Shown here: in pieces, positions 26,859 through 36,348 of the stretch
Layout of the letters: every line of letters starts with the position of its first letter
Numbering within the stretch: position 1 is the stretch's first letter
NCBI RefSeq assembly: GCF_000282315.2
Contig: NZ_AKJN02000008.1
Coordinates: 434,001 to 498,000, forward strand
From: Pseudomonas sp. GM41(2012)
GTDB lineage: Bacteria > Pseudomonadota > Gammaproteobacteria > Pseudomonadales > Pseudomonadaceae
Length of the DNA: 64,000 bases
Reading direction: 5' to 3'
Notes under the pieces: generated by a model
What the model was told of the DNA's origin: nothing
Databases searched by the model: none
What the model saw: only the letters and a program-made list of their open reading frames with translations
Position numbers and translations under genes: made by a program

Positions 26859-27227
26859 ATGGATATGAGCGTGAAGCTGAACTTGTCTTATCCAGCTGCG
26901 AAGCCGGCGACGACCGTTGCTGACAAGCCGGTGGAAAAGCCTCGAGCCGATGCCCTTGTGGTGGCGCCGGTCAAGGATGAACAAAAGCAAGACTCGGTAT
27001 CCGAGCGGGACAAACTCAAGATGGCCGTTCAGGAAATTGAAAAGTTCGTTCAGTCGGTCAAGCGCAATCTGGAGTTCTCGATCGACGAGCCTTCAGGCAA
27101 AGTAATCGTCAAGGTTATTGCCAGTGACTCGGGTGAGGTGGTTCGCCAAATCCCCAATGAAGAAGTCCTGCGGCTGGCCAATAGTTTGAATGATGCAAGC
27201 AGCCTGTTGTTCAGCGCGAAAGCCTGA
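26859..27227 (+). CDS. flaG: Flagellar protein FlaG
   Basis: A 122-residue cytosolic FlaG-family protein. The N-terminus is a low-complexity Ala/Pro/Lys stretch; the conserved part is from about residue 50: 'VQEIEKFVQSVKRNLEFSIDEPSG', 'VIVKVIASDSGEVVRQIPNEE', 'LRLANSLNDASSLLFSAKA'. FlaG in polar flagellates influences filament length. It sits in the standard fliC-flaG-fliD order. ATG 26859 is preferred over 26853 because AAGAGG (26845-26850) is then 8 bases away. Confidence 0.93.
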   Translation: MDMSVKLNLSYPAAKPATTVADKPVEKPRADALVVAPVKDEQKQDSVSERDKLKMAVQEIEKFVQSVKRNLEFSIDEPSGKVIVKVIASDSGEVVRQIPNEEVLRLANSLNDASSLLFSAKA

Positions 27228-27309
27228 CAGCTGGCATGAATATTGTTGCTATGTTCTTTTGGACGTTGTAGTGGTCAAAAGACCGGCGACACACTGAAGG
27301 GAGATATGC

Positions 27310-28752
27310 ATGGCAAGTCCAATTCTACCGGGCACGGGTTTAGGCTCTGGCCTTGATACCGGTGCTATTGTCAAAGCCTTGGTCAATGCCGACAAAGCAG
27401 CCAAGCAGAACCAGATCGACCGTCAGACGACCACCAACACCGCGCAGATTTCCGGTATCGGTAGCCTCAAAAGTGTCCTGGCGAACTTCCAGACTGCAAT
27501 CAAGAATCTGGGCAATACGCAAACTCCGCAATTCCTGGGTTACAACGCCACCTCCGCTGACGCGAAAGTATTGACCGCTGTAGCCAGCAACACGGCCGTC
27601 AACGGCACTTACGTGATCAAGGTCTCTAATCTTGCGACCTCGTCCAAAGTGGCTACCGCAGCCTTTGCCGGCGGTACCAGCAGTGCCATTGCGAGCGGCA
27701 CGCTCAATATCACGCAAAACGGCGTTTCCAGTTCTGTCACCATTCCGGCAGGCGCGACGTTACAGTCGGTTCGAGATGCGATTAACACCCAGCAGGGCGC
27801 CAACGGCTTCAGTGCCAACATCGTGACCGACTCGTTTGGCTCGCGTCTGGTGATGGGCTCCACGGCGACCGGTGCCGGTTCCGATATCACCCTCAGCGGT
27901 ATCGCGGGTCTGGAGATCAATGCCGGCCAGCAAATGGGTACAACCCCGACAGCGACTTCGGCGGGTGCCATTGGCGATTTCGCGAAGGACGCCAATTTCA
28001 CCGTGGACGGGCTCGCGCTGACCAGCAAAAGCAACAAGGTTGACGCGGCCATTTCCGGCTTGACCCTGAATCTGGTCGCTGGTGGTGATGCAACCACGAC
28101 GGTAACGGTCGGCCCGAACAGTGATGGTCTGAAAAAATCCATTCAAGCTTTCGTTGATGCTTATAACCAGGTTGTGACCAGTGTTAATGCGCTGACCAAG
28201 CCCACCCTGGATGACGATGGCAAACCGACCATTGCTGCTGCACTGACCGGTGACCCGTTGGCGCGCGGCATCCTGGCCTCGATTCGTTCGCCGTTGGTCA
28301 CTACCGGTGCGGGTGACAAACTTACTGTTCTGTCGCAATTGGGTATCACCACCAATCAGAAAACCGGTGCGCTGGATTTCGATAGCACCAAGTTCACCAC
28401 CGCGATGGATACCCAAAAACTCGGTGGTGAGGTTCAGAAGCTGTTCCTGGGCGATCCGACGGCGACTGGCGATGCGGCCAAAGGCCTGTTGACGCGCATG
28501 AACGATGCCATCACCCCATACACGGTCACTGGCAGTGAGGGTATCCTCGATGCCCGTTCGACCAGCCTGGCCAAGGCCAAGTCGAATCTGGCCAACCAGC
28601 AGCTAGCTCTGGATCGCCGTATCGAGACGCTGACTGCCGTGCTGACCAAGAAGTACAACGATATGGATTCTCTGGTGGGCAAACTCAAGGCAACTGCCAG
28701 CAACATCACCTCGATGTTCGAGGCGATGAACGCGCAGAAAAACGCCTCATAG
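27310..28752 (+). CDS. fliD: Flagellar filament cap protein (hook-associated protein 2)
   Basis: A 480-residue cap protein that folds flagellin at the filament tip. The N-terminal FliD domain ('ILPGTGLGSGLDTGAIVKALVNADKAAKQNQIDRQ') and C-terminal helical domain ('ARSTSLAKAKSNLANQQLALDRRIETLTAVLTKKYNDMDSLVGKL') match the family, with a Gly/Thr/Ala-rich exposed middle. Length is usual for Pseudomonas (about 475). 'AAGGGAG' precedes the ATG. It lies between flaG and fliS; FliT should be its chaperone. Confidence 0.96.
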   Translation: MASPILPGTGLGSGLDTGAIVKALVNADKAAKQNQIDRQTTTNTAQISGIGSLKSVLANFQTAIKNLGNTQTPQFLGYNATSADAKVLTAVASNTAVNGTYVIKVSNLATSSKVATAAFAGGTSSAIASGTLNITQNGVSSSVTIPAGATLQSVRDAINTQQGANGFSANIVTDSFGSRLVMGSTATGAGSDITLSGIAGLEINAGQQMGTTPTATSAGAIGDFAKDANFTVDGLALTSKSNKVDAAISGLTLNLVAGGDATTTVTVGPNSDGLKKSIQAFVDAYNQVVTSVNALTKPTLDDDGKPTIAAALTGDPLARGILASIRSPLVTTGAGDKLTVLSQLGITTNQKTGALDFDSTKFTTAMDTQKLGGEVQKLFLGDPTATGDAAKGLLTRMNDAITPYTVTGSEGILDARSTSLAKAKSNLANQQLALDRRIETLTAVLTKKYNDMDSLVGKLKATASNITSMFEAMNAQKNAS

Positions 28753-28764
28753 CGCATAAACGCC

Positions 28765-28804
28765 AAAAGCCCGGCAGCGGATTCCGCTTGTCGGGCTTTT
28801 TTTT
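28765..28804 (+). terminator. Rho-independent terminator after fliD
   Basis: Inverted arms rich in AAAAGCCCG and its complement, with a second short internal stem, ending in eight T residues about 12 bases past the fliD stop. Confidence 0.85.
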
Positions 28805-28812
28805 GTTGGGTC

Positions 28813-28839
28813 TAAAGATTTTTGACGCCGTGTCGATAC
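28813..28839 (+). promoter_or_regulatory. Sigma28 (FliA)-type promoter of fliS
   Basis: TAAAG at 28813-28817, 14 bases, then GTCGATAC at 28832-28839 (two changes from consensus), with spacing identical to the fliC promoter. It lies between the fliD terminator and fliS. Confidence 0.6.
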
Positions 28840-28878
28840 ACTGGCTATACGAATCACAGAGTTTTGATGAGGTACAGC

Positions 28879-29274
28879 ATGAACCCGATGTTAGCCCTTC
28901 GGCAGTACCAGAAGATTGGTGCTCAGGCCCAGACTTCCGAAGCCAGTCCCCATCGCCTGGTGCAAATGCTTATGGAAGGCGGTCTGGACCGCATCGCTCA
29001 GGCCAGGGGAGCCATGGAGCGCAAAGACATCCCCAATAAAGGCATTTTCATCGGCAAGGCGATCGGGATCATTGGCGGCTTGCGTGAAGGTCTGGACTTG
29101 GAAAATTCTATCGAGTCCGTGGGTGAGTTGGACAAGCTGTACACCTACATGATGAAGCGCCTGACGGAAGCCAACATCAAAACCGATCCAAAGATTCTCG
29201 ACGAAGTCGCTGATTTGCTTCGCACCGTAAAAGACGGCTGGGATGCTATCGCCGCGCCGGGTCCGCAGTTTTAA
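28879..29274 (+). CDS. fliS: Flagellin export chaperone FliS
   Basis: A 131-residue four-helix cytosolic chaperone that binds flagellin before export. 'ALRQYQKIGAQAQTSEASPHRLVQMLMEGGLDRIAQARGAM' is the family signature. ATG 28879 follows a GATGAGG RBS and gives the usual N-terminus MNPMLALRQYQK; the in-frame start at 28822 would overlap the promoter. fliT follows after 10 bases. Confidence 0.95.
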   Translation: MNPMLALRQYQKIGAQAQTSEASPHRLVQMLMEGGLDRIAQARGAMERKDIPNKGIFIGKAIGIIGGLREGLDLENSIESVGELDKLYTYMMKRLTEANIKTDPKILDEVADLLRTVKDGWDAIAAPGPQF

Positions 29275-29284
29275 GGAGATCACC

Positions 29285-29581
29285 ATGAGTCTTGTATTGC
29301 AGCGAATCGAACAAACCCGTGAAGGCCTGGTCGGTGCTTTGGCCGAGCGTAACTGGGAAGCCATTGGTGAGTTGGACTTGGCTTGCCGTTCCTGCATGGA
29401 AGACGTCTTGAGTGAAGCTTCGGTGGACGAGGCCGCGTTACGCGACAATCTTGAGGAGTTGCTGGGGGTGTATAAACAGCTTCTTGAGGCGGCGACAGGG
29501 GAGCGACAAGCGATAGTTGACGAGATGTCGCAGATCCACCAAGCACAGAGCGCAGCAAAGGTTTACCATCTGTTCGGTTAA
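29285..29581 (+). CDS. fliT: Flagellar chaperone FliT-like protein
   Basis: A 98-residue all-helical acidic protein immediately after fliS, the normal place of fliT in Pseudomonas. Sequence conservation is low in this family; visible features are 'LQRIEQTREGLVGALAERNWEAIGELDLACRSCMEDVL' and 'LEELLGVYKQLLEAATGERQAIVDEM'. FliT binds the cap protein FliD. AAGGAGAT precedes ATG 29285. The call rests on position, size and helicity more than on motif. Confidence 0.8.
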   Translation: MSLVLQRIEQTREGLVGALAERNWEAIGELDLACRSCMEDVLSEASVDEAALRDNLEELLGVYKQLLEAATGERQAIVDEMSQIHQAQSAAKVYHLFG

Positions 29582-29754
29582 TTAATCCCCGGTTAATCCA
29601 AACATAGTGCGCCATAAATTTGACTGTGCACGGTTTTTTGACTTAACTAGTGGCTGGTTCCAGATTTCAGGCGTCTACAGGCATAACGTGTCTGCAAGCG
29701 TCTAGCTTGCCCCATCATTTTGGGCATTGAGTTGACTAGGGAAGTTGCTATTGC

Positions 29755-31230
29755 ATGTGGCGTGAAACCAAAATTCTGCTGATTGATGACGATAGCGTCC
29801 GCCGCCGCGACCTGGCGGTGATTTTAAATTTTCTTGGCGAAGAAAATTTACCCTGCGGTAGCCATGACTGGCAGCAGGCTGTCGGCTCATTGTCATCAAG
29901 TCGTGAAGTAATCTGTGTCCTCATCGGGACGGTCAATGCTCCTGGCGCACTCGTGGGCTTGTTAAAGACACTCTCAACCTGGGATGAGTTCCTTCCGGTT
30001 TTGTTAATGGGCGATAATTCTTCCGTTGACTTGCCAGAAGACCAGCGTCGCCGAGTGCTTTCGACCCTCGAGATGCCACCCAGCTACAGCAAACTGCTCG
30101 ACTCCCTGCACCGTGCCCAGGTCTATCGCGAGATGTACGACCAGGCCCGCGAGCGCGGCCGTCACCGTGAACCCAATCTTTTCCGCAGTCTTGTCGGCAC
30201 CAGCCGGGCGATTCAACACGTCCGTCAAATGATGCAGCAAGTCGCCGACACCGACGCCAGTGTGCTGATCCTCGGTGAGTCGGGGACCGGCAAGGAAGTG
30301 GTCGCGCGCAACCTGCACTATCACTCCAAGCGTCGAGACGCGCCGTTCGTACCGGTCAACTGCGGGGCGATCCCGGCCGAGTTGCTGGAAAGCGAACTGT
30401 TTGGCCACGAGAAGGGCGCCTTCACCGGGGCAATCACCAGCCGCGCCGGGCGTTTCGAACTGGCCAATGGCGGCACGCTGTTCCTCGATGAAATCGGCGA
30501 CATGCCGTTGCCGATGCAGGTCAAGTTGCTGCGCGTATTGCAGGAGCGCACCTTTGAGCGCGTGGGCAGCAACAAGACCCAGAGCGTCGACGTGCGGATC
30601 ATCGCGGCAACCCACAAGAATCTCGAAAGCATGATCGAGATCGGTACCTTCCGCGAAGACTTGTACTACCGCCTGAACGTGTTCCCGATCGAAATGGCGC
30701 CACTGCGCGAGCGTGTCGAAGACATTCCGCTGCTGATGAACGAGTTGATCTCGCGCATGGAGCACGAGAAGCGTGGGTCGATCCGTTTCAATTCCGCGGC
30801 GATCATGTCGCTGTGCCGCCACGGCTGGCCGGGCAACGTCCGCGAACTCGCCAACCTGGTGGAGCGCATGGCGATCATGCATCCGTACGGGGTGATCGGC
30901 GTGGTCGAGCTGCCGAAGAAATTCCGTTACGTCGACGACGAAGATGAGCAGTTGGTCGACAGCTTTCGCAGCGATCTTGAAGAGCGCGTGGCCATCAACG
31001 GTCATACTCCGGACTTCTCTGTCGGCGCCATGCTGCCGCCGGAAGGTCTGGACCTGAAGGACTACCTCGGTGGTCTGGAACAAGGGCTGATTCAGCAGGC
31101 GCTGGATGATGCCAATGGCATCGTGGCGCGCGCGGCAGAGCGGCTGCGTATTCGTCGCACCACACTGGTGGAAAAGATGCGCAAGTACGGTATGAGTCGT
31201 CGTGATGGTGATGAACAGGCAGATGATTGA
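29755..31230 (+). CDS. fleQ: Flagellar master regulator, sigma54-dependent activator FleQ
   Basis: Activates RpoN-dependent flagellar operons and, in Pseudomonas, switches biofilm genes in response to c-di-GMP with FleN. The 491-residue protein has an N-terminal atypical receiver-like domain ([21 protein letters not shown], without the usual phospho-Asp), an AAA+ domain with Walker A GESGTGKE (residues 174-181), GAFTGA (about 221-226, the sigma54 contact) and '[14 protein letters not shown]', and a C-terminal Fis-type HTH ('[26 protein letters not shown]'). The several sigma54 promoters in this window are its expected targets. Confidence 0.97.
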   Translation: MWRETKILLIDDDSVRRRDLAVILNFLGEENLPCGSHDWQQAVGSLSSSREVICVLIGTVNAPGALVGLLKTLSTWDEFLPVLLMGDNSSVDLPEDQRRRVLSTLEMPPSYSKLLDSLHRAQVYREMYDQARERGRHREPNLFRSLVGTSRAIQHVRQMMQQVADTDASVLILGESGTGKEVVARNLHYHSKRRDAPFVPVNCGAIPAELLESELFGHEKGAFTGAITSRAGRFELANGGTLFLDEIGDMPLPMQVKLLRVLQERTFERVGSNKTQSVDVRIIAATHKNLESMIEIGTFREDLYYRLNVFPIEMAPLRERVEDIPLLMNELISRMEHEKRGSIRFNSAAIMSLCRHGWPGNVRELANLVERMAIMHPYGVIGVVELPKKFRYVDDEDEQLVDSFRSDLEERVAINGHTPDFSVGAMLPPEGLDLKDYLGGLEQGLIQQALDDANGIVARAAERLRIRRTTLVEKMRKYGMSRRDGDEQADD

Positions 31231-31241
31231 CGCCTGTTTTT
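31214..31241 (+). terminator. Possible terminator at the end of fleQ
   Basis: AACAGGC and GCCTGTT (31214-31220, 31232-31238) form a 7-bp stem with an 11-base loop spanning the fleQ stop, followed by T residues. Confidence 0.5.
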
Positions 31242-31271
31242 CAAGTCCTTCATTTATATGCGGTTTTTTTT

Positions 31272-31287
31272 AGGCACGGGTATTGCT
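31272..31287 (+). promoter_or_regulatory. Sigma54 promoter of fleSR
   Basis: AGGCACG-N4-TTGCT with GG (31273-31274) and GC (31285-31286) 10 bases apart, 54 bases before fleS. fleSR is a known FleQ/RpoN target in P. aeruginosa. Confidence 0.85.
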
Positions 31288-31340
31288 ACACCCCTCGCAA
31301 CGTTCCGTTTAACTGACGGTCAGCCAAGCGAGAGTGCACG

Positions 31341-32564
31341 ATGCCCCAAGCCGCCCAGATGTCTCCTGTCCCTGACGCTTCGGGACAACCGTCGTCCGTA
31401 GAGCAGGCGAGCCGGCTTGGCCTTGAGCAGGCGTTTGCACTGTTCAACCAGATGTCGAGCCAATTGACCGATTCCTACAGCATGCTCGAAGCCCGGGTCA
31501 CCGAGCTCAAGGGTGAGCTGGCGGTGGTCAGTGCTCAACGCATGCAGGAGCTGGCGGAAAAAGAACGCCTGGCCAACCGGCTGCAAAACCTCCTCGATCT
31601 GTTGCCCGGCGGCGTCATCGTCATCGATGCCCAAGGCATCGTGCGCGAAGCCAACCCCGCTGCCTGCGAACTGCTCGGTCTGCCCCTCGAAGGCGAGCTG
31701 TGGCGTCATGTCATTGCCCGCTGCTTTGCGCCCCGTGAAGACGACGGTCACGAAATCTCGCTCAAGGACGGTCGGCGTTTGTCGATCTCCACTCGCTCGC
31801 TGGATGCCGAGCCCGGTCAGTTGGTGTTGCTCAACGACCTGACTGAAACTCGTCATCTGCAAGATCAGTTGGCCCGCCACGAACGTCTGTCGTCCCTCGG
31901 CCGAATGGTCGCGTCCTTGGCTCATCAAATTCGTACCCCCTTGTCCGCCGCCTTGCTCTACGCCAGTCATTTGACTGAGCAAGCGTTGCCGGTCGAGACC
32001 CAGCAACGTTTTGCCGGGCGCCTGAAAGAGCGTCTGCATGAGTTGGAGCATCAGGTTCGCGACATGCTGGTGTTTGCGCGCGGCGAGCTGCCGCTGACCG
32101 ATCGCGTCACGCCCAAAGTGCTGATGCAGTCGCTGCAGGCGGCCGCACTGACCCATGTGCAGGACCTGCCGATTCGCTGGCAGTGCGACAGTCATTCGGG
32201 CGAGTTGTTGTGCAATCGCGACACGCTGGTCGGGGCGATCCTGAACCTGATCGAGAACGCCATCCAGGCCAGCGCCGGCGATGTGCGTTTGAAAGTCCAT
32301 TTCTATACCCGTGACAACAACCTGCGTGTAGCGGTCAGCGACAGCGGTAGTGGCATCGATACGAAAGTACTGGCGCGTCTGGGTGAACCCTTCTTTACCA
32401 CTAAAACCACTGGAACCGGCCTCGGCCTGACCGTGGTCAAGGCAGTGACGCGTGCTCATCAAGGAGAATTGCAGCTGCGCTCGCGGCTCGGTCGCGGCAC
32501 GTGTGCGCAGGTGATCCTGCCGCTTTTTTCGGGTGAAAAGCCCAGCGCTCAGGGAGCGGAGTGA
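31341..32564 (+). CDS. fleS: Flagellar sensor histidine kinase FleS
   Basis: A 407-residue soluble kinase that phosphorylates FleR to turn on the middle flagellar genes. It has a predicted coiled coil at about 35-80, a PAS-like domain ('LLDLLPGGVIVIDAQGIVREANPAACELLG'), a HisKA domain with the phospho-His in 'MVASLAHQIRTPLSAALL', and an HATPase_c domain ('NLIENAIQASAGDVRL', 'DSGSGID', 'TTGTGLGLTVVKAV'). No membrane segment is seen, so the signal is cytoplasmic. It is followed directly by fleR. Confidence 0.95.
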   Translation: MPQAAQMSPVPDASGQPSSVEQASRLGLEQAFALFNQMSSQLTDSYSMLEARVTELKGELAVVSAQRMQELAEKERLANRLQNLLDLLPGGVIVIDAQGIVREANPAACELLGLPLEGELWRHVIARCFAPREDDGHEISLKDGRRLSISTRSLDAEPGQLVLLNDLTETRHLQDQLARHERLSSLGRMVASLAHQIRTPLSAALLYASHLTEQALPVETQQRFAGRLKERLHELEHQVRDMLVFARGELPLTDRVTPKVLMQSLQAAALTHVQDLPIRWQCDSHSGELLCNRDTLVGAILNLIENAIQASAGDVRLKVHFYTRDNNLRVAVSDSGSGIDTKVLARLGEPFFTTKTTGTGLGLTVVKAVTRAHQGELQLRSRLGRGTCAQVILPLFSGEKPSAQGAE

Positions 32565-32569
32565 AGGAC

Positions 32570-33955
32570 ATGGCAATCAAGGTTTTACTGGTCGAGGATG
32601 ACCGCGCGCTACGTGAAGCATTGGCCGATACGCTGTTGCTCGCCGGCCACGATTTCAAAGCCGTCGGCTCGGCTGAAGAAGCGCTGGCAGCGGTCGGTGC
32701 CGAGGCGTTCAACCTGGTGCTGAGTGACGTCAACATGCCGGGCATGGACGGCCATCAACTGCTCGGATTGCTGCGCGCTCGTCAGCCGCAGCTGCCAGTG
32801 TTGCTGATGACCGCTCACGGGGCTGTCGAGCGGGCGGTCGATGCGATGCGTCAGGGCGCAGCGGATTACCTGGTCAAGCCATTCGAGCCCAAAGCCTTGC
32901 TCGATCTGGTGGCGCGACATGCGCTGGGCAGTCTCGGCGCGACCGAGGGCGAGGGCCCTGTAGCGTTCGAGCCGGCCAGTGCGCAATTGCTGGAATTGGC
33001 CGCACGGGTGGCGCGCAGTGATTCCACGGTGTTGATTTCCGGTGAGTCCGGGACCGGCAAGGAAGTGCTGGCGCGTTACATCCATCAGCACTCTCACCGC
33101 GCCAGTCAGCCGTTCATTGCGATCAACTGTGCAGCGATCCCGGACAACATGCTCGAAGCCACCTTGTTCGGTCACGAAAAGGGTTCGTTCACTGGCGCCA
33201 TCGCAGCGCAGGCCGGCAAGTTCGAGCAAGCCGATGGCGGCACGATCCTGCTCGATGAAATCTCCGAAATGCCCCTGGGCCTTCAGGCCAAGTTACTGCG
33301 GGTATTGCAGGAGCGCGAAGTCGAGCGAGTCGGTGCTCGCAAGCCGATCACGCTGGATATTCGAGTGGTCGCCACCACCAACCGTGACCTGGCCGGTGAA
33401 GTGGCTGCGGGGCGTTTTCGTGAAGACCTTTACTATCGCCTGTCGGTGTTTCCGCTGGCCTGGCGTCCGTTGCGCGAGCGTACCGCCGACATCCTGCCGT
33501 TGGCCGAGCGTCTTCTGGCCAAGTACGTCAATAAAATGAAGCATGCCGCGGCAAAGCTGTCGCCCGAGGCTCAGGCGTGCCTGATCGGTTATCCATGGCC
33601 GGGTAATGTGCGTGAGCTGGATAACGCGATTCAGCGGGCGCTGATCCTGCAGCAGGGCGGATTGATACAGCCTGAGGATTTCTGTCTGGCCGGGCCGGTC
33701 GCCTGTGCGCCGTTGCCAGCCTTGGCGCCAGTGTCCGTGCGAGCCGTGGAGGTTGAATCCGAGTCCGCCGGGGCGCTGGGTGATGACCTGCGTCGCCGTG
33801 AGTTCCAGATGATCATCGACACCTTGCGCTCTGAACGCGGCCGTCGCAAAGAGGCTGCCGAGCGTTTGGGCATCAGTCCGCGCACCCTGCGTTACAAGCT
33901 GGCGCAGATGCGTGATGCCGGAATGGACGTGGAAGCGTACTTGTTCGCCACCTGA
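32570..33955 (+). CDS. fleR: Flagellar response regulator FleR (sigma54 activator)
   Basis: A 461-residue NtrC-type regulator: receiver domain with phospho-Asp53 ('LSDVNMPGMDG'), AAA+ domain with '[15 protein letters not shown]', GSFTGA in place of GAFTGA, and 'ILLDEISEMPLG', and a C-terminal Fis HTH ('RRKEAAERLGISPRTLRYKLAQ'). It activates hook and basal-body genes under FleS control. ATG 32570 (GGAG at 32558-32561, 8 bases away) is chosen; GTG 32561, overlapping fleS, would add three residues. Confidence 0.95.
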   Translation: MAIKVLLVEDDRALREALADTLLLAGHDFKAVGSAEEALAAVGAEAFNLVLSDVNMPGMDGHQLLGLLRARQPQLPVLLMTAHGAVERAVDAMRQGAADYLVKPFEPKALLDLVARHALGSLGATEGEGPVAFEPASAQLLELAARVARSDSTVLISGESGTGKEVLARYIHQHSHRASQPFIAINCAAIPDNMLEATLFGHEKGSFTGAIAAQAGKFEQADGGTILLDEISEMPLGLQAKLLRVLQEREVERVGARKPITLDIRVVATTNRDLAGEVAAGRFREDLYYRLSVFPLAWRPLRERTADILPLAERLLAKYVNKMKHAAAKLSPEAQACLIGYPWPGNVRELDNAIQRALILQQGGLIQPEDFCLAGPVACAPLPALAPVSVRAVEVESESAGALGDDLRRREFQMIIDTLRSERGRRKEAAERLGISPRTLRYKLAQMRDAGMDVEAYLFAT

Positions 33956-33982
33956 AAGTTGACACAAGCAACACTAATCCAA

Positions 33983-34078
33983 AAATGTGGGAGCGGGCTT
34001 GCTCGCGAATACGGTTTTCCATTCAACAGAGATGCTGGCTGGTCTACAGCTTTCGCGAGCAAGCCCGCTCCCACATTT
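33983..34078 (+). repeat. REP pair between fleR and fliE
   Basis: Perfect 27-bp inverted repeats (33983-34009, 34052-34078) containing GGGAGCGGGCTTGCTCGCGA, the typical Pseudomonas REP core, separated by 42 bases. Confidence 0.9.
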
Positions 34079-34142
34079 GTTTTGCGGTGATTCATGGTTA
34101 AAGCAAAGCAGGGAAGGCTTTTGTTTAGAGCGGCCACGGAGC

Positions 34143-34158
34143 TGGCACCCTTGTTGCT
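34143..34158 (+). promoter_or_regulatory. Sigma54 promoter of the fliEFGHIJ operon
   Basis: TGGCACC-N4-TTGCT, GG (34144-34145) and GC (34156-34157) 10 bases apart, 62 bases before fliE. A near-consensus match at the expected place. Confidence 0.88.
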
Positions 34159-34219
34159 AACACCTCACTACCCGCCGAGTGAGTGTCAAAAAATTGCGGG
34201 TCGCCAGAGAGAATAGACC

Positions 34220-34549
34220 ATGAGCCAAGGTATTGAATTTAATCGATTGATGTTGGACATGCGCTCCATGCAAATGGATGCCATGTCTGCGTCGAAATCG
34301 ACTGCCGCTGTTCCTGAAATGGGTGGCAGCAGCTTTTCCGACATGCTCGGTCAGGCCGTCAATAAAGTGAACGACACCCAACAGGCGTCCAGTCAGTTGG
34401 CCAGTGCCTTCGAGATCGGCAAGAGCGGCGTCGACCTGACGGACGTGATGATTTCCTCGCAGAAGGCCAGCGTGTCTTTTCAAGCGTTGACCCAAGTACG
34501 CAATAAGCTGGTTCAGGCATACCAAGACATCATGCAGATGCCGGTTTAA
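34220..34549 (+). CDS. fliE: Flagellar hook-basal body protein FliE
   Basis: A 109-residue exported protein linking the MS ring to the rod. The C-terminal part '[71 protein letters not shown]' is the FliE family pattern. It is the first gene after a sigma54 promoter and precedes fliF by 14 bases. Confidence 0.95.
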   Translation: MSQGIEFNRLMLDMRSMQMDAMSASKSTAAVPEMGGSSFSDMLGQAVNKVNDTQQASSQLASAFEIGKSGVDLTDVMISSQKASVSFQALTQVRNKLVQAYQDIMQMPV

Positions 34550-34563
34550 GGACGATTTGAGTC

Positions 34564-36348
34564 ATGGCAGAAGCAGTCGCCGATAACGTTCCGGCCAAGG
34601 CCACTCCAATAGACGGCAAGCCGCCGCTGTTCGGGTTGTCCTTCCTGGAAAACCTCTCCGAGATGACCATGTTGCGTCAGGTGGGCCTGTTGGTCGGCCT
34701 GGCTGCGAGTGTGGCGATTGGCTTTGCCGTGGTGTTGTGGTCCCAGCAGCCGGACTACCGGCCTCTGTACGGCAGCCTTGCCGGTATGGACGCCAAACAG
34801 GTCATGGATACCCTGGCCGCAGCCGACATTCCCTATACCGTTGAACCGAACTCCGGTGCCTTGCTGGTCAAGGCCGATGACCTGTCCCGTGCGCGAATCA
34901 AACTCGCGGGCGCTGGTGTCACTCCCAGCGACGGCAACATCGGCTTTGAAATTCTCGACAAGGACCAGGGCCTGGGTACCAGCCAGTTCATGGAAGCGAC
35001 CCGTTATCGTCGCGGTCTCGAAGGCGAGCTGGCTCGCACCATCTCCAGCCTGAACAACGTCAAGGGTGCCCGCGTGCACCTGGCGATTCCGAAAAGTTCG
35101 GTGTTCGTGCGCGACGAGCGCAAGCCGAGCGCTTCGATTCTGGTGGAGCTGTACGCCGGCCGCTCGCTGGAGCCGGGTCAGGTGCTGGCGATCATCAACC
35201 TGGTGGCCACCAGCGTTCCCGAACTCAGCAAATCCCAGATCACTGTTGTCGACCAGAAAGGCAACCTGCTGTCGGATCAGGCGGAAAATTCCGAGCTGAC
35301 CATGGCCGGCAAGCAATTCGATTACAGCCGTCGCATGGAAAGCATGCTGACTCAGCGCGTGCACAACATTCTGCAACCGGTGCTGGGCAACGATCGCTAT
35401 AAAGCCGAAGTCTCGGCCGATGTGGATTTCAGCGCTGTCGAGTCGACCTCCGAGCAATTCAACCCGGACCAACCGGCGTTGCGCAGCGAGCAGTCGGTCA
35501 ACGAACAACGTACCGCCAGCAATGGCCCGCAAGGTGTGCCGGGTGCGCTGAGCAACCAGCCGCCGTCGCCTGCTTCCGCACCGCAAACCACCGGTGGCGC
35601 TACCGCATCGGCCGGCATGGTGCAGCCAGGCCAGCCACTGCTGGATGCCAACGGTCAGCAAGTCATGGACCCGGCCACCGGCCAGCCTATGCTCGCTCCG
35701 TACCCGGCGGACAAGCGTCAACAGTCCACCAAGAACTTCGAACTCGACCGTTCCATCAGCCACACCAAACAACAGCAGGGTCGTTTGAATCGCCTCTCGG
35801 TGTCGGTGGTGGTGGATGACCAGGTCAAGATCAACGCGGCCAACGGTGAAACCACCCGTGCGCCGTGGACCGCCGATGAATTGGCGCGCTTCACTCGCCT
35901 GGTACAGGACGCCGTCGGCTTCGATGCCAGCCGTGGTGACAGCGTCAGCGTGATCAACATGCCGTTCTCCGCCGAGCGCGGTGAAGTGATTGCCGAAATT
36001 CCGTTCTACTCCCAGCCGTGGTTCTGGGACATCGTCAAGCAAGTGCTGGGTGTCTTGTTCATCCTGGTGCTGGTGTTCGGTGTGCTGCGTCCGGTGCTCA
36101 ACAACATCACCGGCGGCGGCAAAGACAAACAGCTAGGCATCGGCAGCGACGTCGAGTTGGGTGGCATGGGCGGCCTGGACGGCGAACTGGCCAACGACCG
36201 CGTCAGTCTCGGTGGCCCGACCAGCATTCTGCTGCCGAGCCCGAGCGAAGGCTATGACGCACAGTTGAACGCAATCAAGAGTCTGGTGGCCGAAGATCCG
36301 GGTCGCGTGGCCCAGGTCGTGAAAGAGTGGATTAACGCAGATGAGTGA
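34564..36348 (+). CDS. fliF: Flagellar MS-ring protein FliF
   Basis: Forms the inner-membrane MS ring. The 594-residue protein has a transmembrane segment at about residues 38-60 (VGLLVGLAASVAIGFAVVLW), the periplasmic YscJ/FliF domain ('YRPLYGSLAGMDAKQVMDTLAAADIPY'), a Pro/Gln/Ala-rich linker at about 310-380, a second transmembrane segment at about 485-505 ('QVLGVLFILVLVFGVLRPV') and a cytosolic C-terminal tail that binds FliG ('LNAIKSLVAEDPGRVAQVVKEWI'). It overlaps fliG by 8 bases. Confidence 0.97.
   Translation: MAEAVADNVPAKATPIDGKPPLFGLSFLENLSEMTMLRQVGLLVGLAASVAIGFAVVLWSQQPDYRPLYGSLAGMDAKQVMDTLAAADIPYTVEPNSGALLVKADDLSRARIKLAGAGVTPSDGNIGFEILDKDQGLGTSQFMEATRYRRGLEGELARTISSLNNVKGARVHLAIPKSSVFVRDERKPSASILVELYAGRSLEPGQVLAIINLVATSVPELSKSQITVVDQKGNLLSDQAENSELTMAGKQFDYSRRMESMLTQRVHNILQPVLGNDRYKAEVSADVDFSAVESTSEQFNPDQPALRSEQSVNEQRTASNGPQGVPGALSNQPPSPASAPQTTGGATASAGMVQPGQPLLDANGQQVMDPATGQPMLAPYPADKRQQSTKNFELDRSISHTKQQQGRLNRLSVSVVVDDQVKINAANGETTRAPWTADELARFTRLVQDAVGFDASRGDSVSVINMPFSAERGEVIAEIPFYSQPWFWDIVKQVLGVLFILVLVFGVLRPVLNNITGGGKDKQLGIGSDVELGGMGGLDGELANDRVSLGGPTSILLPSPSEGYDAQLNAIKSLVAEDPGRVAQVVKEWINADE

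Noticed and set aside
27230-27260. Sigma54-like sequence before fliD (tggcatgaatattgttgc)
   Set aside because: The spacing is three bases too long for GG-N10-GC.
33983-34078. CRISPR-like interpretation of the palindromic repeats
   Set aside because: The repeats are REP pairs with no regular unique spacers and no cas genes; the 178-bp array has near-identical spacers.
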